Below are positions 22,596-32,838 of a stretch of 64,000 nt of DNA, piece after piece. The stretch is from NCBI GenBank assembly GCA_021401465.1, contig JADDMT010000086.1, forward strand, positions 1 to 64,000. The letters are read 5' to 3'. The translations under genes were made by a program, and so were the position numbers. Numbering within the stretch: the stretch's first letter is position 1; every line of letters begins with the position of its first letter. Below the pieces are notes generated by a model that did not search any database, had not been told where the DNA came from, and worked only from the letters and a program-made list of their open reading frames with translations. Origin of the DNA: Teratosphaeria epicoccoides. Lineage: Eukaryota > Ascomycota > Dothideomycetes > Mycosphaerellales > Teratosphaeriaceae.

Positions 22596-23530
22596 AGTAG
22601 TAGTAACATTAATCAACCCTCTATCTTACTGTTTAAGATAATAGCTAGTATAGTCGCTTAATGCGCTAATTGTGGCATCGACAGCCTGCTTAAGAAGTGC
22701 CCATGTTAGGTAGTAGCCTACTACAGCAAGAATTGCTAGATAATAGACTAGCACGACAACTATAAGGACAGCTACGCTAAGCGGCTAACCTAGAATAGGA
22801 ATTAGTATGCAGTTAACCCTAAGATATGACAACTAGTTACTAACTTCATGTTTACTAGACGCGTCAAAATCCTGCTGTTTAAGAAGATCTCTAAAGGGGA
22901 GGACATAGCGAGTCGCGCGACAAGAGAGCAGGCTAATAGTATACTACCCCTAATCACGAAAAAGGTGTTTAGAGTGCTACTTACTAGACCGCTAGGTGCA
23001 TATAAGCTTTTCTTTAGCAGGCTAACTGTCGTCAGTTACAATGGGACCCCTAACGCCACTTAGATGAGTTTTAGGGGGGTCCGTGTGTTTAGGAGCAAAA
23101 GGAATAGGAAGGTCGTCTTCATTATAATGAAGACAGAAGACGCTAATCAGTCAGGCTAAAAGAAGGTTAATGTCGAGTACAAGACAGAAGACTAGTACAC
23201 CTAGGCATTCTACTAAGGCCTGTAGAATACATATAACATAGAGCTATCGTATAACGAGTTCTCTCTACGGTTTAGACAGTGTCTATAGGGCGAGTTTGGC
23301 GACGTTGTTATAGCAGCCCGCAACAACTTGGCCACTTTAAATAGCATAATGAACAAGCCGTTTATCGTCTAGTACTACGTGTAGAGGAACGAGATGCGCT
23401 AACAAGTGCATATGTGCATCTCGACACATGTTTCTAAGGCCATAGTAGGCTAGCAAGCAGGTAGGCGTAAAGACATAGTAGTGTTCTAAAGGGGGGTCTA
23501 GCTATGTTTCCTGAAGTCTAGCGAGCTAGC
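22596..23530 (+). pseudogene. Relic of a MYND zinc-finger protein gene, cut by LTR at 23531
   Basis: A plus-strand frame shows a MYND finger at 22662 to about 22780. CANCG is followed by LKKCPC, then VVAYYSKNC, a stop, IID, a stop, and HDNYKDSY. The MYND pattern expects YCSxxC and a final Cys. Both are Tyr here, which a single TGC-to-TAC (G-to-A) change explains. The same frame continues through an open stretch at 22848-23063 and on to the LTR boundary with stops that are nearly all TAG/TAA. MYND fingers bind proline-rich peptides and occur in many fungal proteins, including SET-domain ones. No SET domain is visible here. The 3' end is lost at the retrotransposon junction. Confidence 0.6.
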
Positions 23531-23889
23531 TGATATCGATATATATGCTATATGATATGAAAATATCTCGTAGTATGACAGAGTAATCCGACCTTTTAAT
23601 AGGTACAAGATAGCGCTGCTTTCTGCTTCTCGCAGAGGTAGCGCTAAGGGTACTTATAACCCCTAACGCCCCTTAATTAGGGAAAGCATGTCTGAGCCTA
23701 ACCCGTAGGGGTACCGTAGGGTTAGCGACGTAGGGGCGTCCTACATTAACCATCGATCCTACTTAGACGACATATAAGCTAACGTATGTACGAAGGACCC
23801 CCTTACTATGTGTAGTAGGGTCACTACATGCTAAGGGCAGGCATCGGAACCTATGCGGCTCTAATAGCCCCCTAGTATTAACCGTATTA
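23531..23889 (-). repeat. 3' LTR of chromovirus C
   Basis: This is a 359-bp LTR, one base shorter than its relatives (CCTAACCCGTAGGGG against CCTAACCCCGCAGGGG). It has the least mutated left end of the family (TGATATCGAT). It interrupts the MYND relic on its left. The polypurine tract follows at 23890. Confidence 0.92.
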
Positions 23890-24685
23890 CTACCCCTCCT
23901 CCTACAAGGATGTCTCTAGCCTTACTAAGTAATACACGCAGAACATATAGGGTATAGGATGTAGCACGCTTACACTACGCAAGAGTAAATAGGTAGATAG
24001 CCTACGTAACATGTGTCATGCGTATACCTTAACACCTTCGTAGCAAGTACAGGGCAGAGGCTACTAACTTAGGCGGGTTTTAATCTGTTACATGTTAGGC
24101 GGCTTCGTAATACCTTTGCTTTACATGCGGATTAAGATATTAGGAAACTACGAGTATGTACTTTAGTTAATCTTTAAAATAGTAGGGCGAGCATGCGCGC
24201 TAGCCTCGCCAAGTAGCTTAGCTGTCCCTATTTAGTCATGACTACAAAGAACATGTTACAGAACCTCAGGGTAGTAGGAATGTACGCGGACACTCTGCAT
24301 GTACTACTCGAAATAGCAGGAGCGCGCTCCTAGCGCGGGTCTCGCTACATTTTCATGCTAGTAGACTAGCATAAGTGCGGTCGACGCACATGCGTAATAG
24401 CCGCGTTATCTGTTCTTACATTATTCGGTCGCCTTGTAAGTTAACTAAAGGCAGGTACTCTATACATGTAGTTCGAGTTACTAGCTTAATAGTTGCGGTA
24501 GGCAACAGGGGGGCTGTTAGAGGGTATGAAAACCCTCGTCGCTTTCCTAAACTTCCTGTTCTAAAATACTAACATTAACCTCTACTTCTATTTCGCTTAG
24601 CTTGCGCCTCGCTGTGTCTGCGGGTCTAAACTAGAGCTTCTTCTTCTTTAATCAATTAATCAAGATTAATCAACTCATCTTAGCA

Positions 24686-26190
24686 ATAATAGCTTATGTG
24701 CTACAGACTAAGTTTGACGCTACTCGCTCTACCCGCGATTGTCGCTTGTGTCGACGATGCCTCGACAACCTTAGTAGCTAAGCTACACACATCTCTCCTC
24801 CGCGTGTTAGTAAGGCGTCCCCTACCCGCAAGGTATGCGTAGCTTATACTAACCGAAGCGTAGCTAAGATCTATGTCAGTAGATTTAATGAGGGTAGTGT
24901 CTACTATAATTGTGTTAACTGTAATAGCAAGCATCAAAAATGCTAAGATCTCCCTAAAGAGGTATATAGTAAGTATAACTAGCTCTGCTGTAACATCGAT
25001 GACTTCTAGAGTACGCGTGATAAGGGGGTTACTAAAGGTACTCTAACTATGAACAGGCTACAGGCTAAGTACCGCGAGGCACTCGCCTACCTGCTTGGCG
25101 CCCTCTTGTGCTTTACCGCGACTACTAACTGTTCTCATGGCAGTATTTGCTTCGACTCTCTACTAACAGGCGAAAACGTTTGTCTAGGTCTAATCGCAGA
25201 CTTAGTCTAGAAGATCTTGAAGGTGCTAACCGTTAGGGTCGAGACCTTCGCTATAGTACGCATATAGTGAGGTACCCTCTAAGTATGAATGCTGACTTTC
25301 TCCGCTAGGCTAACGTTAGCGTCGAGAAATATCTGACTAGCCGCTAGCGTTAGCAACTTGGGGCCCTTGCCTCTATTAATGATGACTTCAAGACGCGGAT
25401 AATCCGCAAGAAGGTCATTAAGCAATTCACTGTTCCTGCCGCTAAGGCTACGCCCTAGCGCCGTACCGAGAGGTAGCCTGCCTCTAAGCTAGTCCTAAGG
25501 ACTAAGCCGTAAGTTACTTACTCGAATCCTGTCGCGTGCGTACAGCTAACACATTATAGCGCCGCCGCTTACGCCGCCTTAACGCCGCCGTCCAAGAAGA
25601 AGAAGAAGAAGGCTAGGGCCAAAATTAACGTTAGCGAAAAGGAAGCCGAACCTTCCCTACTTGTGATCTATACCGCGTCCGCTAAGACGCTAAGGCACAA
25701 GCCTCTAGGCTAGATCTTTAAGAATGAGGAGGATGACGACGTCTAGGATACCTTCGGTCCTACTAACGTAGTCCCTTCGCGCTATAGTGCTGCCGTACTA
25801 GTTACGCCTAAGGGAGACACTAAGTCTAATGATGTAGTCGACACTTGTGTTAAGAAGCGTAAGATGATCTTAAGGGCCGAGCGCGACAGCCGCAAGCGCG
25901 CCTGAGTCTCTTTGCCTTCTAATGCTAAGGATGAGGTAGTTGTCATGACTAGGCGCGGTAAGGATGTTACTAGCTCTCTAGCTACTATAGGCTCTAAAGA
26001 CGAGCTCCCTCGTAACCTACTAAAGAAGAAGATACTAGCCTCTCTTTGTAGCATTACTACTCCTGTTACTTATAGTCGCTTCGGGGTGTTTAGTAGACCC
26101 CGTGTAGGTAGGTAGTCCCTAGCGGACTATAACAAGAAAGACTCTTCTACTTCGGGTTTAGTCAGGAAGCCCTTAACTAGTAGTTACTAA
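24686..26190 (+). pseudogene. Antisense Cys/Lys-rich ORF of chromovirus C
   Basis: This is the counterpart of 9209-10711 in element B. CRLCRRC is at 24740-24760. A second cluster reads YNCVNCNSKHQKC at 24908-24943, where B has Tyr for both of the paired Cys. The open tail at 25912-26115 matches B's tail codon for codon with few changes. One base deleted near 25271 (ATATAGTGAGG against ATATAGTGTAGG in B) shifts the frame, and an in-frame ACT insertion lies near 25765. Cys residues and the lysine run are shared between copies. That, and the shared reading direction opposite to pol, argue that the frame was once a real gene. Confidence 0.5.
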
Positions 26191-26389
26191 GCATTAGCTA
26201 CGAAGCTAATCTAAGCATGTCTCTTATTCTCCTTAGGTTTTTTCTAGGTGTGCCTTTAGGTATCAATGATGTATAAGTAGGGCGTTTGCTTCTCGTTGTC
26301 ACTTTACGCGTTATGCGCTACATACACATGTTAAGAATTCTGCTCTAAAACCCTTATCTTCCTACGAATCGACCTTCTTAAGCCCTGCT

Positions 26390-29300
26390 TATGCCTCCTC
26401 CGCTCTTCGAATTCATAAATAGCTTCTAGAGCGTTCTTGTAGTCTTTAGCTAGAACCTATTGTATGTACTTAGGTAGGTATCCTTTCTACTTTACTAGAT
26501 AGTACGTTGCGCCTTTACGCTACATACTGTCCTTAATACCCTCGACTTCCTACTCTTCGTTCTCTTCTGCTACTAGCAACAGGTCCGCAGGCTCTTCGCC
26601 CTTACGCTATACCTATAGTTCGAGTAGAGACACGTAGAAGATGTTATGCACATAATACGACAATAGCAATAATAGCTAGTACGCCTGCGAGCCTATTATG
26701 TCGCGTATCTAGAAGGGTCTGACGAACCTTGGCGTCATCTTCTTACTTAGAAGATTTTAGCTTGAGATTCTTTGTTAATAGTAACACCTTCGTGCTAACT
26801 ACATACTAAATTGGTTTAGCATAGGCGTTATTATGTTTAATCTAGGATTCTAAGGCCTTTTTCTAGTGTTCTATTAGCACCGAATGTACCTCGCGCATAC
26901 GCCGCGCTAATTCCGCGGCGGCTAGCACTCTCTCCTTAGAAGACTCATCCCGAGGCAGTTCTAGGTGTATTTCTAGATCAAAGCCATAAAGAATCTAAAA
27001 TAGCGACATACGCATAGTAGCATACACACTATTATTAACTGCAAATTCCGCTATAGGAATTATGTTAGCCTAGGCATCCTAGTTCTTAGCGTAGTAGCAC
27101 CGAAGGTACTACTCAAGAGTCTAGTTCATACGTTTAGTCTAACTATTAGTCTATAGATAGAATGCTATACTTAGGCGGTACTTAACACATGCCTTAAACA
27201 CAAATTCTTGCTAGTATTTACTAGTAAAGACAGAACCTCGATCTAATAGGATACTTTAGGGGACACTAAAGCGCTATATAACTTTGTCGTAAAATAGTCG
27301 CGCAAGCTCGCTACTTATGCACTTTTTCGTACATAGGATAAAGACATTTATCTTCGAGTATTAGTTAACTACTATAAGGACAGCATTAACTATATCGCCT
27401 CTCTACTTTGCTAGTAGCAAATTAGTAATGAAATCTATAGTCAAATCTTGCTATAGTCTCTCTAGTAGTAGGAGTGCCTAAGCATCGCCATAGGGGCAAT
27501 AGCGCCAAGATTTGCTAATCTAGCACGTCTAGCAGGATTTGACATAGTTAGAGACATCCTGTTCTAGCGTTAGCTACTAGTATTTACGTCTAAGAAGCGC
27601 GTTTGTCTTCTCTGCGCCGAAATGGCCCGCAAGTTCATTGTCATGATAAATACAGAGGAGCTACAAACAGAGTACGTAGTTAGTAGGTACGTAGAGCCTA
27701 TTATTAAAGTACTACAAGTCGCCTAACTTAGTCTAGTACTTCGGACTGCCTATAGTGTCCTAGAGGGCTACACCCTCATTAGTTAACTCTAGTTCTCGCT
27801 CTTATAACTGCTAAATAAGTCTCGAGACTTCTTTAAAGGGTTCTTTAGACATTACATACTTACTACATGTAAGCTAGTTAACTACTACATAGATTGAGCT
27901 AGACATAGTCGCTACAACCGCTAGGTAGGAGGGTTCGTCGCTAGCGGAGGCCGTAAGGCCCTATTAGACCTGTAGTCAACCTATAAGAGGAGCTAACGAC
28001 AGGTCGCTACCCTAAACTACAAGCTTTTTTTGTAGCGTAGGGAGAAGCTATTAGTTACCCTGCTCCCTAGTGTCGTAGTCTAGTTGTCGCGAAGGACTGT
28101 CGGCCGGATTCGTCTTTCCGGAACGATGCTAGATAACGAAGTTAAAGCTAGCGAGGAAAGTCGCCTACCTTGCTTGCTAACTACTTAGCTACTTCATGCC
28201 TATAAACCTGTAAAGATTGTTATAGTTAGTAAGTACCTTAACAGGGTATACTATGCCTTCGAGGTAGTGTTAGTACTCCTTAAAGCCGCTAACAATAGCT
28301 AAAAGCTCTTAGTCGTAAGTCTCGTAGTTAAGCTTAGCGCCCTACATCTTCCGCGACTAGAAGGTAATCAGGTACTATCGCGTACTACCTTCGTGCGATT
28401 AGAGCTACGATATAATTGCGGCTATTGCGAATTTTGAAGCATTAGTCTCTATTCGGATCTTCGTAGTAGGGTCAAAGTGCCGAAGTATAGGCGTAATTTG
28501 AAAAGCTACTTTAAGTTTAGAGAAAGCCTTGCTCTAAGCCTTCTCCTAAGGCACTATCCCTAGCTTTTTTCCTCGAATCGCGCCCTTTGCGAGGGCTATA
28601 AGAGGAGCCATAATCTTTAAGTAGGATCGTATGAATCTGTAATAGAAGTTAGTAAACCCTAGGAATACCTATACTTCTTAGAGGGTAGTTAGCTATAGCT
28701 AATCCGTGATTACAGACACCCTTTAGTCATCTATGATAACTCCTTCTGTAGAGACGATATATCCTAGAAACTTAATCCTATCCGTCAGGAATAAGCACTT
28801 CTTTAGGTTCGCATACAGAGCGAACTTGCGGAGCTATTCGAGTACTATCCTTAGATACTAAATATGCTCCTCCTTCGAGTCGGAGTAGACTAGTATATCG
28901 TCTAAGTATACTACGTAGTAGGTGTCAACGAGGCTAGCTAGGGCTCGGTTAATATATGCTTAGAACGTTACTAGTACGTTAGTTAAGCTAAATGGCATTA
29001 CTATATACTTGAAGTGTCTATACTACATTTAGAACATAGTCTTCTACTTGTCGCCCTTTCGGATCGGTATCTAGTAGTAGGCATCCTTCAAGTCGATAGA
29101 CAAGAAGATGGCAGCGCGACTAAGGCGGTCAAGCGTCTCGCTAATAAGTAGCGGGGGGTAGTAGTTCTTCTAAGTTACTACGTTAAGGCCCCTATAGTTA
29201 ACGTATAGGCGGAGCGTGTTATCCTTCTTTAGGACGAACATAACTAGCGCTCTAGCCTCGCTGTCGCTTCGTCGGATCCACGCGTTTCTTTGCGCCTTAT

Positions 29301-29950
29301 AGAGATAGTCTCGAAGTGTTTCGAGCTACGATTCCGACATAGGGTATAGAGGTCGATATGGAGGATTATAACCCTCCTTAAGCTTAATCGCATGTTCCGC
29401 GTCTAGGGCCTAGGCATAGGCCGCAGCCTCTACGTTGAAAATATCGGCGTATTCCTCTAACTTAGGCAGAAGGGTAACGTCTTCCTTGACATTCTATATG
29501 CAGACTACATATACACATTAGACCTTCTTTATGTCCTTATAGAAGCCATGTGCGTCACGTATCCTTATCGCAGGAACTTCGCCTATAGAGCTATAGAACT
29601 AATTGTCGGTAGCTCTATTAACAACGACTTCCTGCTTGTAGCGCTAAGGGCGGCCGAGTAGGAGCTCCTTATTAGGAACGTCTTTAGTGTAGAAGACTTC
29701 GTTAGTCTTGCGTACTTCTCCTAAGGAGTCCGCGAGTTAGAGGCGCACGTTGTACGCGCCTTAAGCCGCTACGCCTTCGCCCTAAAAGGACTTCATAGTA
29801 TGTAGCAGGGCTCCTAGGATTAGCTTTAAACTAAGCTGTACAATTACCCGCTAGGGTATTACGTTAACCTCCGCAAGGTCGTCTAACATATAGTCTACTA
29901 GCTTAAGCGAGCTATTAACTCAGACCGTACCGGATAGGCGCTAGGCAGGC
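26390..29950 (-). pseudogene. pol of chromovirus C
   Basis: It runs parallel to the B copy on the minus strand, with [11 protein letters not shown] at 28876-28908, the integrase core near 27150-27440, and the chromodomain near 26390-26560. TAG stops persist throughout, but the RT catalytic aspartates are intact in this copy. Boundaries are approximate. Confidence 0.88.
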
Positions 29951-30059
29951 TATAAGTCTACACTATTAGCAACAGACAGCTTAGATACCCGCGGTAGCTA
30001 TTCGGTTGTCTCGGGCTTATCCTTCTTTTACCTCCCCTCTAGGGAGGTTTCAGACACCT

Positions 30060-31300
30060 TGCTTACCTTCTTCCTATTACTTCGTTTAGGACAGCAAGCC
30101 GCCTAGTAGTCCCTCGCTCTACAGATGTAGCAGCTGCTCGGAGGCTTCTCGCTACTGTCTTTAGGCTTAGAGGGCTTACTCCTCTAGAAGGAACTACCGC
30201 GTTAGACGTGACCCTTAGGGCGCTTGTAATAGCGGCCCTTTAGTAGGTCCTTAGGGCTTAGACGCTTATTATCCTTGCCGCCTGATTTTCTATTTCGCTT
30301 CAAGGTAATCTCTATACATGTCGCAAGGGACACGAGGTCTTGCCGAGTTGTTAGAAGTTCATAAAAAGTCATGATTATGTTCTGAAGATTGTCATTAAGT
30401 TTGACGAGTAGGTGCTACACACGTTACATCTTAGTATAGGGTAGCATCTGTCTCTCGAGTATAGTAAGGTAGGTAGCGAAGCTAGAGGTTATTTGTCCCT
30501 TCTCTTACTTAGCCTTCTCATACTTGACAGACATAGTAAGGGCGCAGTTCCCTGGATCCTCGACCTAGTTAACATAGAACTAGCGAAAGTCTGCCTACAT
30601 ATACATTCTGTCGTAGACTTGCATAAGGTTATACCGCTTATGCTAATTGTTACGAGGTTCCTTATCCTCTTCAAGCTACATTACACTAAAGGCGACTTGT
30701 TTGCCCTCTGTAGAATATCCATGTAGGTTAAGCATGAAAACTACCTTACACGCCTGCAAGAAAGTTCGAGCCTCCTTCAAGGTGTCTCCCTTAAACGGCT
30801 TCGGGTTACATGCGTTACGACTACCTCCTAGTTAGCCTACTATGGCCCCGAATTCGGGCACTAGACTCGCAGGCACACGCGGAGGGTCTGCGCCTGCTAG
30901 TAAGTTGTCTTCGCGGGTCCCTAGCGTGAAATCTTGCTAGATTTCTTCGTCTGCTAGTTCATTAGTACTACTTATGGCGACGTCTTCGTCGTCCTCGCTA
31001 TTGTCGCTACTAGAAGTAGTGTAGCTTTAGCTCTAGTTCGCAAGGTAGTTTACAACCTAATTAACAATCATGGCTACAAGGGCTAGGTCGATAGTTAGGG
31101 TTAGCTATAGTCCCTATACGGGAGGCCTATTACCTTACCCGCTATATAATTAGCCTCTAGCGGAACCGTCGTTTAATGCAGTGTCGCTCGTAGGGGGTAC
31201 TTCTACAGGCTAGTTACTTAGGCTAGCTTTGCTATCGCAGGCGCTTAGGATAGTACTCGCTACACGTTAGTTATAAGTTTGTAGTACTCTAGACATATTA
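30060..31300 (-). pseudogene. gag of chromovirus C
   Basis: This lies between pol and the 5' LTR on the minus strand. The zinc-knuckle remnant near 30085-30125 reads CYICRARDY then a stop then AACC, with Tyr at the expected His. Short open pieces at 30489-30674 (minus) and 30493-30835 (plus) are fragments or shadows of this gene. Relative to copy B, a repeat of the sequence near 15108-15145 is missing. Confidence 0.7.
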
Positions 31301-31346
31301 TAGTATTCTCTACTAGACTGCAAAGCAGGGGGGGGGAAAGCAGAAC

Positions 31347-31706
31347 TAATATAGATATATATGCTATATGATATGAAAATATCTCGTAGTATGACAGAGT
31401 AATCCGACCTTTTAATAGGTATAAGATAGCGCTACTTTCTGCTTCTTGTAGAGGTAGCGCTAAGGGTACTTATAACCCCTAACGCCCCTTAATTAGGGAA
31501 AGCATGTCTAAGCCTAACCCCGCAGGGGTACTATGGGGTCAGCGACGTAGAGGCGTCCTACATTGACTATCAATCCTACTTATATGACATACAAGCTAAC
31601 GTATGTATAAAGGACCCCCTTACTATGTATAGTAGGGTCACTACATACTAAGGGCAGGCATCGGAACCTATACGGCTCTAATAGCCCCCTAGTATTAACC
31701 GTATTA
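31347..31706 (-). repeat. Middle LTR of the compound element
   Basis: This is a 360-bp LTR with TAATATAG and GTATTA ends. On its left is the usual 5'-LTR-side internal sequence (GCAGAAC). On its right the sequence goes at once into gag-region DNA at CTTATCCTCTT. It therefore behaves as the 5' LTR of copy C inserted within another copy. Confidence 0.9.
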
Positions 31707-32392
31707 CTTATCCTCTTTAAGCTACATTACACTTAAGGCGACTCGTTTGCCCTCTATAGAATATCCGCGTAGGTTAAGCATAAAGACTACCTTACATACC
31801 TGCAAGAAAGTTCGAGCCTCCTTTAAGGTATCTCCCTTTAACGGCTTTAGGTTGCATACGTTATGACTACCTCCTAGTTAGCCTACCATGGCCCCGAATT
31901 TAGGCACTAGACTCGCGGGCACATGCGCAGAGTCTGCGCCTGCTAGTAAGTTGTCTTTATAGGTCCCTAGCGTGAAATCTCGCTAGATTTCTTCGTCCGC
32001 TAGTTTATTAGTACTACTTATAGCGACGTCTTCGTCGTCCTCGCCATTATCGCTACTAGAAGCAGTGCGGCTCTAGCTCTAGTTCGCAAGGTAGTTTGCG
32101 ACCTAATTAACAATCATGGCTATAAGGGCTAGGTTAATAGTTAGGGTTAGCTATAGTCCCTATGTAAGGGGCCTATTACCTTGCCCGCTACGTAATTAGC
32201 CTCTAGCAGAACCGTCGTTTAATGTAGTGTCGCTTGTAGGGGGTACTTCTACAGGCTAGTTACTTAGGCTAGCTTCGCTATCATAGGCGCTTAGGATAGC
32301 GCTTACTACGCGTTAGTTACAAGTTTGTAGTACTCTAGACATATCGTAGTATTCTCTGCTAGACTGTAAAGCAGGGGGGGAGAAAGCAGAAC
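31707..32392 (-). pseudogene. Second, truncated copy of the chromovirus gag-end internal region
   Basis: It repeats the stretch 30660-31346 of copy C and 15200-15885 of copy B, diverged mainly by transitions. It starts exactly at the outer end of the middle LTR. It is a leftover of an older element into which copy C inserted. The sense of gag is minus. Confidence 0.85.
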
Positions 32393-32752
32393 TAATATAG
32401 ATATATATGCTATATAATATGAAAATATCTTGTAGTATGACAGAGTAATCCGACCTTTTAATAGGTACAAGACAGCGCTGCTTTCTGCTTCTTGTAGAGG
32501 TAGCGCTAAGGGTGCTTATAACCCCTGACGCCCCTTAATTAGGGAAAGCATGTCTGAGCCTAACCCCGCAGGGGTACCTTAGGGTTAGCGACATAGGGGC
32601 GTCCTATGTCGACTATCGATCCTACTTAGATAACATACAAGCTAACGTATGTACGAAGGACCCCCTTACTATATGTAGCAGGGTTACTACATGCTAAGGG
32701 TAGGCATTAGAACCTATGCGGCTCTAATGGCCCCCTAGTATTAACTGTATCA
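32393..32752 (-). repeat. Outermost 5' LTR of the compound element
   Basis: This 360-bp LTR ends in GTATCA at 32752. Its right flank TGCGC does not match the left flank CTAGC of the compound. If they once formed a target-site duplication it has been lost by recombination or mutation. Confidence 0.92.
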
Positions 32753-32838
32753 TGCGCTCTGTTCTCTACTAATCCTTTAAGTCGCGTCCTTCTTTGATTA
32801 TACCTTCGAAGAAAGACAGATAACAGAGGTTACGTTCT

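Larger units (their letters stand above)
23531..31706 (-). mobile_element. Ty3/gypsy chromovirus C (same family as B), part of a three-LTR compound
   Basis: It has the same organisation and order as element B over its whole length, with LTRs at 23531-23889 and 31347-31706 and coding on the minus strand. The left LTR keeps the original TGATATCG start. No target-site duplication is seen: the flanks are CTAGC on the left and CTTAT on the right. To the right the sequence continues directly into the family's own internal DNA (31707-32392) and a third LTR. Comparison with B shows almost only transitions. Where B has TA, C often has CG, and vice versa. This copy keeps YLDDILVYS in RT. Confidence 0.93.
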
